A DNA stretch of 15,594 bases from an uncultured Caldilinea sp. Its GTDB lineage: Bacteria; Chloroflexota; Anaerolineae; Caldilineales; Caldilineaceae. The notes under the pieces were generated by a model. The model was not told the origin of the DNA, made no database searches, and saw only the letters and a program-made list of their open reading frames with translations. Below are positions 1-15,594 of the stretch, piece by piece. The DNA lies in NCBI GenBank assembly GCA_937928035.1, contig CALFWA010000128.1:1-15594 (forward strand), read 5' to 3'. A program made the translations under genes and the position numbers. Each line of letters opens with the position of its first letter. Positions within the stretch are counted from its first letter, which is position 1.

Positions 1-580
1 CGCAGCCGGTCTGCGCCAGCACGAAGGCGCACAGCAGCCCCAGCCGGCCATCGCCCACCACGATCACGCGCTGGCCCGGCCCAATGCTTGCCTGCTCCAG
101 CAGCTCGTAGGCGGCGGCCAGCGGCTCGGTGAAGACGGCGATCTCGTCTGGCAGCGAGTCCGGGACAGAATGCAGATTCTGGAGCGGGAGCAGCGTATAA
201 TCTGCGAAGGTGCCGTCGCGCCCGATGATGCCCAGCGAGGTGCGCTGACGACAGTGCTTGGCAAGACCGCGACGACAAAGGGCGCATCGTCCGCAGCCCA
301 CGTTGATCTCGCCGACGACGCGACGCCCTTCCCAGGAGGGATCCGCCGGCGAGCGCACGACCTCTCCCACGAACTCATGCCCCAGGACGCCCTGAAAGCC
401 GCCTTTGTAGCCGCGCAACAGCTCGATGTCGGTGGCGCAGACGCCCGCCAGGCGCACGCGAATGAGCGCTTCCTCGCCGGTTGGCTGAGGAGTCGGGTAG
501 TCGTTGCGCACGATCAGCGAGCCGTTGCGCACCACGGCCGCGCGCATCATAGAAGATACAGGAACACTCGGTTGTTTCAT
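1..580 (-). CDS. Zinc-dependent medium-chain alcohol/polyol dehydrogenase (partial, C-terminus off left edge)
   Basis: This is the first 193 codons of an MDR-family dehydrogenase, which oxidises an alcohol or polyol with NAD(P). The GroES-like catalytic domain is visible. The likely catalytic zinc ligands are Cys48, the His68-Glu69 pair of a GHE motif, and Glu152 in TEPLAAA. The four structural-zinc cysteines are Cys96, 99, 102 and 110. The Rossmann domain begins near residue 171 with the glycine motif GDGRLG. Two in-frame TAG codons lie just upstream of the ATG at 580, so translation cannot start earlier. ATGs at codons 11 and 12 (550 and 547) are alternatives, since relatives often begin at the equivalent of Met12 and no good ribosome site favours any of them. 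The gene follows secF on the same strand but a strong hairpin (655-694) lies between, so it is probably a separate unit. Substrate is not predictable; threonine, sorbitol and glucose dehydrogenase-like types all fit. Confidence 0.9.
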   Translation of the reverse strand, partial: MKQPSVPVSSMMRAAVVRNGSLIVRNDYPTPQPTGEEALIRVRLAGVCATDIELLRGYKGGFQGVLGHEFVGEVVRSPADPSWEGRRVVGEINVGCGRCALCRRGLAKHCRQRTSLGIIGRDGTFADYTLLPLQNLHSVPDSLPDEIAVFTEPLAAAYELLEQASIGPGQRVIVVGDGRLGLLCAFVLAQTGC

Positions 581-654
581 GCTCTACTACAGCAAGCCGG
601 ATTGCCCTGCCGGCCTTGGAAATGAATCGGGAGACTGAACTATGAGGGAGCACA

Positions 655-694
655 GCCATCATTCCGGGAAAGATAATCTTCCCGGAACGATGGC
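655..694 (-). terminator. Rho-independent-like hairpin after secF
   Basis: Arms 655-670 and 679-694 form a 16-bp stem with an 8-nt loop, starting 17 nt beyond the secF stop codon. The only non-Watson-Crick position (661/688) is a U·G wobble in the minus-strand RNA but an A·C mismatch in plus-strand RNA, which fits termination of leftward secDF transcription. No clear U-tract follows. Confidence 0.7.
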
Positions 695-711
695 GGGGTC
701 GACGACCGCTT

Positions 712-1661
<950 letters not shown>

Positions 1662-1668
1662 CGTCCAT

Positions 1669-1673
1669 CTCCT
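1669..1673 (-). promoter_or_regulatory. Ribosome binding site deciding the secF start
   Basis: AGGAG on the minus strand is spaced 9 nt from the ATG at 1659 and 0 nt from the ATG at 1668, which argues for the former. Confidence 0.7.
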
Positions 1674-1720
1674 GTGGATTTCGACAGCCGCTGTTCAATA
1701 GGGCTGTTGGTCAAACCTTG

Positions 1721-3103
1721 TCAATAGCCGACGATCAACTGCGCTGTCTTGGCGCGCTGATTGCGCGTGCCCAGCAATGCCCGCATGAAGCTGCGCGTGA
1801 TGAAGAAGGCGGTGAACATCGAGATGATCACGCCGAGACCCAGCGTCAGCGCATAGCCTTTGACGATGCTGGCGCCGAACTGGTTGCCAAAAATATAAAG
1901 CACGGCGCAGCTGATCAAGGTCGTCAGGTTGCTGTCGAAGATCGCCGGCCAGGCGCGGCTGAAGCCCGCCTCCACCGCCAGTCGAGGCGACCGTCCGCTG
2001 CGCAGCTCCTCGCGTAAACGCTCGAAGATCAGGATGTTGGCGTCGACCGCCATGCCGACCGAAAGCAGAAAACCGGTGATGCCCGCCAACGTCAGGGTCA
2101 CCGGCACCAGCTTGTAGATGGCCAGGTTGAAGAAGATGTAAATGGTCAGCGCCACATTCGCCAACAGGCCGGGCACGCGATACATCAACACCATGAAGAG
2201 AAAGACCGCAGTCATGCCAATGAGGCCGGCGGTCAGGCTTCTCTGCACCGAATCCTGCCCAAGCGTGGCGCTGATGGAGCGCACGTCCACCACTTTGAGC
2301 GGCACCGGCAGCGCGCCGTAACGCATCTGAATCGCCAGCGAGTTGGCCTCCGCCTCGGTGAATTGCCCTGTAATGACGCCCTGGTCGCGAATGGCGGCTT
2401 GGATCACTGGAGAGGACAAGACCACCCCATCCAACACAATCGCCATCGGCTGTCCAATGTGGGTGCTGGTGTAGTTAAAGAACTGATCTCCGCCGGGGCC
2501 GGTCAGCTCAAAGGCGATTTCCCACATCCCGAACTGATCTTGGCGGGCGATGGCGGTGCGCAACACATCGCCGGTCATGACGGTGGTGAAGATGCGATCT
2601 CCATACGGGACCTTGCTGGGGTCTGCATCGGGTAGGGACAGATATTCCTGGACTGCGTTGGGGCGATTGGTGGTGTTGATCACCATGCCTTGTTGCAGCG
2701 GCAGCCCTTCCGGATTGACAAATTCAAGCTGACCGGTCGAGCGAATCGTCTCGATGGCCCGGTCGGGGTCGCTGACGCCGGGCAGCTCGGCTGTAATCCG
2801 ATTGTCTCCCTGCGACTGGACCACCGCCTCTGAAACGCCCAGGCTATTTACACGGCGCTCTACGATCAGTTTGGCGGTCTCCATAGCGCCGGGCTGCAAC
2901 TCGCGCCCCTCCGGCAGGTCGGCCTCCAACATAACCTGCGTGCCGCCTTGCAGGTCTAACCCTAGCTTCAATTCGAGCGGCGTCGGATTGCCTGCTGCGT
3001 CAGAGCGCACCAACCAGGCCGGGTGCGGAACAGGCAGAACAATGTAGACGGCGAGCGCTGTCAAAATAGCGATCGAAATAAGCGTAATGATGGTGTTGCG
3101 CAT
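1721..3103 (-). CDS. secD: Protein translocase subunit SecD
   Basis: SecD is the larger subunit of the SecDF complex that helps late steps of Sec-dependent export and uses the proton gradient. The 460-residue protein has TM1 at about 4-23 and the signature GLDLQGGTQV at 48-57. A large extracytoplasmic region (about 30-285) includes the P1 base (80-130) and the YGALPVPL segment (262-269). Five further membrane segments follow between about 290 and 440, with the conserved GMAVDANILIFERLREE at 350-366, whose Asp is the family's proton-relay residue. It is shorter than E. coli SecD (615), as is usual outside Proteobacteria. The ATG at 3103 is preceded by GGAG (3112-3115) with 8-nt spacing, so it is preferred to an upstream start at 3133. 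It is first gene of a secD-secF operon. Confidence 0.97.
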   Translation of the reverse strand: MRNTIITLISIAILTALAVYIVLPVPHPAWLVRSDAAGNPTPLELKLGLDLQGGTQVMLEADLPEGRELQPGAMETAKLIVERRVNSLGVSEAVVQSQGDNRITAELPGVSDPDRAIETIRSTGQLEFVNPEGLPLQQGMVINTTNRPNAVQEYLSLPDADPSKVPYGDRIFTTVMTGDVLRTAIARQDQFGMWEIAFELTGPGGDQFFNYTSTHIGQPMAIVLDGVVLSSPVIQAAIRDQGVITGQFTEAEANSLAIQMRYGALPVPLKVVDVRSISATLGQDSVQRSLTAGLIGMTAVFLFMVLMYRVPGLLANVALTIYIFFNLAIYKLVPVTLTLAGITGFLLSVGMAVDANILIFERLREELRSGRSPRLAVEAGFSRAWPAIFDSNLTTLISCAVLYIFGNQFGASIVKGYALTLGLGVIISMFTAFFITRSFMRALLGTRNQRAKTAQLIVGY

Positions 3104-3111
3104 TGAACTGA

Positions 3112-3115
3112 CTCC
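3112..3115 (-). promoter_or_regulatory. Ribosome binding site deciding the secD start
   Basis: GGAG on the minus strand lies 8 nt upstream of the ATG at 3103. The alternative start at 3133 has no comparable site. Confidence 0.6.
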
Positions 3116-3229
3116 ACCCAATGACCAGCGCAATGGAGTAAAGCCTCACGCTGGAAGACGGCCCCGATAACAACTGCGGCGCAGTGACGCGCCTAACGTA
3201 GCGGCGCGCCATTGCAATGCAACTTTTCC

Positions 3230-3259
3230 ATTATAAGCGGGTCGGCGAAACAGCGGCAA
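3230..3259 (-). promoter_or_regulatory. Predicted sigma-70-type promoter of secDF
   Basis: On the minus strand, TTGCCG (3254-3259) and a perfect TATAAT (3230-3235) are separated by 18 nt. Transcription would start near 3223, giving a leader of about 120 nt. That leader contains a possible 6-bp stem (3188-3193 with 3203-3208) and the dyad CTGCGGCGCAG (3174-3184). Confidence 0.6.
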
Positions 3260-3290
3260 ATTGCCCGTGCAATCAGGGAGGAATGCAATC

Positions 3291-3319
3291 TTCACAACCG
3301 GATTCCGATCCTGTAGAAT
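3291..3319 (+). promoter_or_regulatory. Predicted sigma-70-type promoter of the amino acid dehydrogenase gene
   Basis: TTCACA (3291-3296) and TAGAAT (3314-3319) have an ideal 17-nt spacer. The start would be near 3326, about 59 nt before the ATG at 3385. Confidence 0.6.
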
Positions 3320-3329
3320 ACAGACATCC

Positions 3330-3364
3330 AACAGGCGACGAGGCCTGTTTTCTATCTTCGATAG
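3330..3364 (+). promoter_or_regulatory. Two tandem hairpins in the gdh 5' leader
   Basis: AACAGGC (3330-3336) pairs with GCCTGTT (3343-3349) over a 6-nt loop, followed by TTTTC. CTATC (3352-3356) pairs with GATAG (3360-3364). Both lie between the predicted transcription start (about 3326) and the Shine-Dalgarno at 3372. The first resembles an intrinsic terminator but sits only a few nt from the start, so an mRNA-stabilising 5' stem is as likely as an attenuator. Confidence 0.45.
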
Positions 3365-3384
3365 GTTTCACAAAGGAGTGACGC

Positions 3385-4809
<1,425 letters not shown>

Positions 4810-4815
4810 GACTGA

Positions 4816-4919
4816 GTCGCCGTCTTCCAGGAAGCTTCCTGAAATGTACCCAATGATTCTGGCAATCGAGGCGCAGCTGCCTTCCTCGAATCATCAAAAG
4901 CTTTCTGGAAGATGGCGGC
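4816..4919 (+). terminator. Long hairpin after the amino acid dehydrogenase gene
   Basis: Arms 4818-4837 and 4898-4917 form 20 uninterrupted RNA base pairs, extendable to 4816/4919. Two are G·U (4822/4913, 4831/4904), which would be C·A on the opposite strand, so the structure suits rightward RNA. It starts 7 nt after the stop. Inside, 4853-4859 pairs with 4888-4894, and 4868-4871 with 4884-4887, giving a nested rod. No U-tract follows. Confidence 0.6.
4854..4913 (+). repeat. Dispersed intergenic repeat, copy C (palindromic form)
   Basis: It shares TGATTC(C/T)GGCAA, GCAGCT and the 11-mer CTTCCTCGAAT, in the same order, with the copy at 6241-6337. It shares GGCGCAGCT with the copy at 8874-8989. 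The ends TGATTC and GAATCA are complementary. It forms the inner part and right arm of the hairpin after the dehydrogenase gene. Confidence 0.5.
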
Positions 4920-4941
4920 AGACATTTGTCTACAGGCGTTG

Positions 4942-4950
4942 TGTTATACT
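4942..4950 (+). promoter_or_regulatory. Extended -10 promoter giving a leaderless flippase-gene mRNA
   Basis: TGTTATACT matches the extended -10 consensus TGnTATAAT except at one base. Only six nucleotides (4951-4956) separate it from the ATG at 4957, so the predicted transcription start falls on or next to the start codon. No -35 box at 17-nt spacing is evident. Confidence 0.6.
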
Positions 4951-4956
4951 GTCCCC

Positions 4957-5948
<992 letters not shown>

Positions 5949-5952
<4 letters not shown>

Positions 5953-6226
5953 GGAAAAGTTCGCTCTGGGGCGTGCAGCGCTCCGAAGGTGCGCGGCGCA
6001 TCCGGCGCAAACTGCAGCGAGTCGCAGATCTTCGTCAGCATGGCGGTCATTTCGGGATCATGCGCGTAAGCGCCGATCGAGAGCACGAGATGCCTTCCAT
6101 TTGGGTTGCAAGCGAGGGTTGTGCAGTGTGATCCGGCAACCACAGGGGCGTACAACTGGCGGCGAACCAACAAAAGACGTCGATCGACCCTAGCCAGCGC
6201 AACAGGAAGGGGCGACGCACTTTCAC
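5949..6226 (-). pseudogene. Probable remnant of a small secreted or lipoprotein-like gene
   Basis: On the minus strand, GAGGAGA (6231-6237) precedes a GTG at 6226. That frame reads 59 codons with a basic-then-hydrophobic beginning (VKVRRPFLLRWL) and stops at 6047. A second frame, open from 6173 or further upstream to 5949, gives a 74-residue tail that looks like a real protein C-terminus (NPNGRHLVLSIGAYAHDPEM, then ICDSLQF). The two overlapping frames suggest a frameshift, and perhaps an internal deletion, in a once longer gene. The tail overlaps the end of the flippase gene by 3 nt, tail to tail. I do not recognise the family. A chance pair of ORFs in GC-rich DNA remains possible. Confidence 0.3.
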
Positions 6227-6493
6227 AGAATCTCCTCGTTTGATTCCGGCAACCTGTGGATGCAGCTCTTCGTTGCGCTTCCTCGAATTTCTAAGACTTT
6301 GCGCTCCATCGAAAACGTGCGGCTGGGAGCCGTCCCTACCATCAAGGTTTTGGGCGATGCGAGAACGCGCCGCCAGATTTCGACCGATGAAGAATGTCTC
6401 ATAGATCTACACCAGATCGGCGGCGCCGGAAAGGATGCATGTGATTCATCTGCTGAGCATCGCAGGCGCACTAGGTGAAGGATATTTATTTGT
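5953..6493. other. Gene-poor interval between the flippase gene and the catabolic operon
   Basis: This 541-bp stretch contains the probable gene remnant ending at 5949 and repeat copy A (6241-6337). The rest (about 6338-6493) shows no convincing gene. A weak 5-bp inverted repeat (6475-6479 with 6493-6497) at the end of the enolase-superfamily gene is too small to call a terminator. Confidence 0.5.
6241..6337 (+). repeat. Dispersed intergenic repeat, copy A
   Basis: The core 6279-6337 aligns with 8931-8989 at about 48 of 60 positions (hand alignment, one gap), in the same orientation. Upstream, GCAACCTG (6249-6256) and GCAGCT (6262-6267) also recur in order near copy B. The first part, beginning TGATTCCGGCAA, matches copy C at 4854. 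Most differences are transitions. Confidence 0.65.
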
Positions 6494-7618
<1,125 letters not shown>

Positions 7619-7622
7619 AGCG

Positions 7623-8801
<1,179 letters not shown>

Positions 8802-8873
8802 TTTAAACGCCAGAGTAGTCGCCTATACGTCGAATCACATCTTCAAATGCCTCACTCCGCCTGCCACTTTACT

Positions 8874-8989
8874 GCAACCTGCTGTCGGGGCGCAATAGCC
8901 CGGCGCAGCTTTTTCGGATGGGCAGACCTGCTCCCTCGCATTCCCCAAGACCCTGCGGGCCATCGAGAACGTGCGGCTGCGAGCCGCCC
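8874..8989 (+). repeat. Dispersed intergenic repeat, copy B
   Basis: The core 8931-8989 is about 80 % identical to 6279-6337 (hand alignment). The blocks GCAACCTG (8874-8881) and GCAGCT (8905-8910) precede it in the same order as in copy A, with longer spacers. It is a direct repeat relative to copy A, and the pair brackets the two-gene catabolic operon. Confidence 0.65.
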
Positions 8990-9116
8990 CTGTTATTGCC
9001 AGATGATTTTGTTAAAAATCTGGAGCCTCCCAGAAACAAAGCCAACTGCGTAAGGTGAGCAGTGAGTTCAAAGCAGCTTGTTGATTAAGACACAGTTACG
9101 ATCAAGCGGCAACGGC

Positions 9117-9148
9117 GACGCCGCCCCATATTTGTTCGGGACGGCGTC
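9117..9148 (-). terminator. Hairpin terminator of gyrB
   Basis: Arms 9117-9127 and 9138-9148 form an 11-bp GC-rich stem with a 10-nt loop, 17 nt past the gyrB stop. Position 9124/9141 is G·U in the minus-strand RNA and C·A on the plus strand, so the stem is intact only for leftward transcripts. No U-tract follows. Confidence 0.75.
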
Positions 9149-9165
9149 TTTGCAGAGGATTCTTT

Positions 9166-11115
<1,950 letters not shown>

Positions 11116-11119
11116 ACAA

Positions 11120-11125
11120 CCCTCC
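11120..11125 (-). promoter_or_regulatory. Ribosome binding site deciding the GTG start of gyrB
   Basis: GGAGGG on the minus strand, one of the strongest Shine-Dalgarno matches in the window, is 4 nt from the GTG at 11115. This rules against the more upstream GTG at 11127. Confidence 0.7.
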
Positions 11126-11175
11126 ACAGACAGACGAGACGCTTCCCTCGTCAGTTTTGCTCGGTGAAAATGTCC

Positions 11176-12178
<1,003 letters not shown>

Positions 12179-12180
<2 letters not shown>

Positions 12181-12189
12181 TATACTATA
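12179..12189 (-). promoter_or_regulatory. Overlapping -10 boxes for the membrane-protein gene (and perhaps gyrB)
   Basis: On the minus strand TATAGT (12184-12189) runs into TATAAT (12179-12184), which overlaps the candidate ATG at 12180. No strong -35 is seen; the hexamer at 17-nt spacing reads TCGGTG. Confidence 0.4.
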
Positions 12190-12286
12190 CTTTGCGCCTC
12201 ACACCGAATTTCGGGCGCCGCAATCGAACGCGTGTTCCGTAGCTGTCTGAACTGAACGCATTGACAACGCTCTGGCGCAGGTCTTC

Positions 12287-12295
12287 TGATATACT
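12287..12295 (+). promoter_or_regulatory. Extended -10 promoter of murA
   Basis: TGATATACT fits TGnTATAAT with one mismatch and has the same TATACT hexamer as the promoter at 4942. A perfect TTGACA (12261-12266) lies 23 nt upstream, too far for a standard spacer, so the extended -10 may be what matters. The leader would be about 134 nt. Confidence 0.5.
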
Positions 12296-12377
12296 GACTG
12301 CACGGCGAACCACAACCATCAAACCTTCTTTGCGTGCGAGCGAGAGGGAACTGAGTCAGGAAACAGGACGTTACTCG

Positions 12378-12389
12378 CCTAACGTTAGG
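12378..12389. promoter_or_regulatory. Perfect 12-bp palindrome in the murA leader
   Basis: CCTAACGTTAGG is a perfect dyad about 76 nt after the predicted start site and 46 nt before the murA ATG. It could be an operator or a small leader hairpin; no regulator is identified. Confidence 0.35.
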
Positions 12390-12435
12390 TCATTTACGAA
12401 ATCAATCATAAGCAATTTATTTTCAGGAAGTGGCA

Positions 12436-13746
<1,311 letters not shown>

Positions 13747-13771
13747 CGCATCCTACGCTGCTTCGTTCTTC

Positions 13772-13798
13772 GCCGGTTGCGGCTGCAACTCCGCCGGC
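13772..13798 (+). terminator. Weak hairpin downstream of murA
   Basis: GCCG (13772-13775) pairs with CGGC (13795-13798), and GCGG (13779-13782) with CCGC (13791-13794), leaving a 3-nt bulge and an 8-nt loop, 25 nt after the stop. GC-rich, but no U-tract. Confidence 0.4.
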
Positions 13799-13861
13799 AA
13801 AGACGGTGTTCATTACAGTGCGCCGCTCTAGGGGGCGTTACAATTCTGGTGAAAAAGCAAG

Positions 13862-13889
13862 GATGGTTGACGCCAAGAGATGGTTAACG
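13862..13889 (+). repeat. Short tandem motif upstream of the molybdoenzyme gene
   Basis: GATGGTTGACG (13862-13872) and GATGGTTAACG (13879-13889) differ at one base and are spaced 17 nt start to start. This could be a pair of regulator half-sites, or chance. Confidence 0.3.
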
Positions 13890-13939
13890 ACGCGTAGCCG
13901 TCGGTGATTGAACGGAGTCAAGCACAGAGGAACCAGATC

Positions 13940-14572
<633 letters not shown>

Positions 14573-14578
14573 GGAGCC

Positions 14579-15594
14579 ATGCGCATTTTTGTGGACCAGA
14601 TCGGCTGTCGGCTCAACTACAGCGAAATGGAGACGCTGGCCGGTCGGCTGGCAGCGGCCGGCCATACGATCGTCGCCGAGCCGGAGGCTGCGCAGGTCAT
14701 CGTCTTCAACTCCTGCGCCGTCACCGTCGGTGCGGAACGCGACTCGCGCAAGCGCGTGGCGGCGCTGCATCGCGCCAGCCCGGCGGCGCGCATCGCCGTT
14801 ACCGGGTGCTGGGCGACGCTGCGCCCCCAGCAGGCGGCGCAGCTCCCTGGCGTGGCGCTGGTCGCCGACAATAGCCGCAAGGAGATGCTGGCGACGCTGC
14901 TCGAACCCTGGAGCGCAGAGCTGGACGACCCGGATACGCTGGTGCGCATGCAGCCCGACGGCGTCCCCTTCGTTGGGCCGTCGAGAAACAACGCCTCTGC
15001 ACGACGGACGCGCGCATTCATCAAGGTGCAGGATGGTTGCAACAACCGCTGCACCTTCTGCATCGTGACGACGTTGCGCGGGGAGAGCCGCAGTCGACCG
15101 CTGCGCGAAGTTGTCACGGAAGTGCAGCGCCTTGCCGACGCGGGCGTGATGGAGGTGGTGCTGACGGGCGTGCATCTCGGCAGCTACGGTCGCGACCTGC
15201 CGGGCGCGCAGCGCAGCGATCTCAAGGAGCTGGTCGCCGCCCTGCTCACTGACACGGCCATTCCTCGCCTGCGCCTCAGCAGCCTGGAGCCGTGGGAGCT
15301 GGCCGAGGGCTTTTTTAACCTGTGGGCGCAGTGGCCGGGGCGACTGTGTCCGCACCTGCATCTGCCCTTGCAGGCGGGAACCGACCGTCAACTGCGCGCA
15401 ATGGCGCGGCGGTGCACGACCGCCAGCTTTCGCCGCCTCGTGCAGGAGGCGCGCGCCGCCATTCCTGCTCTCATCCTTACCACCGACCTGATCGTCGGTT
15501 TTCCAGGAGAAAGCGAGCAAGATTTCGAGGAAGGGCTGGCCTTCGTCGAGGAGATGCGCTTTGCCCACGCCCATCTCTTCCCCTTTAGCCCGCG
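14579..15594 (+). CDS. mtaB: tRNA t6A37 methylthiotransferase MtaB (partial, C-terminus off right edge)
   Basis: MtaB is a radical-SAM methylthiotransferase that converts t6A37 to ms2t6A37 in tRNAs reading ANN codons. The 338 codons seen contain the UPF0004 domain with its three cluster cysteines, Cys10 (GCRLNYSE), Cys46 (NSCAVT) and Cys77 (TGCW). The radical-SAM CxxxCxxC is DGCNNRCTFC, with Cys154, Cys158 and Cys161. Further motifs are GVHLGSYG (197-204), HLPLQAG (261-267) and DLIVGFPGE (303-311). The GCRLN form and NSCAVT favour MtaB over MiaB or RimO, which usually show longer linkers; the missing TRAM domain would help confirm. The start is the ATG at 14579, with GAGGAG (14571-14576) overlapping the preceding stop and only 2 nt away, an unusually tight spacing that suggests coupling to the upstream molybdoenzyme gene. 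Confidence 0.9.
   Translation, partial: MRIFVDQIGCRLNYSEMETLAGRLAAAGHTIVAEPEAAQVIVFNSCAVTVGAERDSRKRVAALHRASPAARIAVTGCWATLRPQQAAQLPGVALVADNSRKEMLATLLEPWSAELDDPDTLVRMQPDGVPFVGPSRNNASARRTRAFIKVQDGCNNRCTFCIVTTLRGESRSRPLREVVTEVQRLADAGVMEVVLTGVHLGSYGRDLPGAQRSDLKELVAALLTDTAIPRLRLSSLEPWELAEGFFNLWAQWPGRLCPHLHLPLQAGTDRQLRAMARRCTTASFRRLVQEARAAIPALILTTDLIVGFPGESEQDFEEGLAFVEEMRFAHAHLFPFSP

Larger units (their letters stand above)
8802..9165. other. Gene-poor interval between the catabolic operon and gyrB
   Basis: This 364-bp stretch holds repeat copy B (8874-8989), a bulged hairpin with arms 8999-9004 and 9018-9023 plus an inner TTTT/AAAA, and the gyrB terminator (9117-9148). It must also contain the promoter of the leftward operon. 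I see only a weak TATAGG-like element upstream of 8801, with no convincing -35. I find no coding region. Confidence 0.5.

Noticed and set aside
3320..3352. The first gdh leader hairpin as a simple intrinsic terminator
   Set aside because: It begins only a few nucleotides after the predicted transcription start, too close for normal RNA-polymerase termination, so it is listed as a leader structure instead.
6260..6478. A 72-codon plus-strand frame through repeat copy A
   Set aside because: The matching frame in copy B is broken by an indel and the differences show no codon pattern, so a noncoding repeat is the better reading.
11133..11152. A 6-bp inverted repeat just upstream of gyrB as a terminator
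   Set aside because: The stem is short, with no U-tract on the leftward strand and a strong ribosome site right after it. It does not argue against co-transcription of the membrane-protein gene and gyrB.

Overview
This window looks like a piece of a GC-rich (roughly 60 % by eye) bacterial chromosome made mostly of housekeeping genes. The protein flavour suggests a monoderm, Chloroflexota-like organism (Anaerolineae/Caldilineae type): separate short SecD and SecF, a compact GyrB without the large insertion of proteobacterial gyrases, and a MurA with Asp in place of the catalytic Cys. That placement is inference, because no rRNA or tRNA is present. I see no CRISPR array, intact insertion sequence, prophage or defence island.

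Layout. 1-580 (-): start of a zinc-dependent medium-chain dehydrogenase, cut by the left edge. 712-3103 (-): secD-secF, ending in a 16-bp hairpin. 3385-4809 (+): a Glu/Leu-type amino acid dehydrogenase with a structured leader and a long terminator hairpin. 4957-5952 (+): a flippase-like membrane protein whose promoter implies a leaderless mRNA. 5953-6493: gene-poor, with a probable gene remnant and a dispersed repeat. 6494-8801 (-): a two-gene catabolic operon (iron-type alcohol dehydrogenase, then a mandelate-racemase-family enzyme). 8802-9165: gene-poor, with another copy of the repeat. 9166-12180 (-): an unknown multi-pass membrane protein followed by gyrB. 12436-13746 (+): murA. 13940-15594 (+): a cytoplasmic sulfite-oxidase-fold molybdoenzyme followed by mtaB, which is cut by the right edge.

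How the genes work together. SecD and SecF form the proton-driven accessory complex of the Sec translocon. The iron alcohol dehydrogenase and the enolase-superfamily enzyme are 4 nt apart and probably act on consecutive steps of a sugar-acid or polyol pathway of unknown substrate. GyrB and MurA are essential functions in DNA topology and peptidoglycan synthesis. MtaB modifies tRNA. The other genes appear independently transcribed.

The most interesting signals are a three-copy dispersed intergenic repeat (4854-4913, 6241-6337, 8874-8989), two copies of which flank the catabolic operon; the natural Cys-to-Asp MurA; an apparently leaderless extended -10 promoter; and leaders that start with hairpins at the predicted transcription start. 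I do not see a clear, wholly new multi-gene system here.
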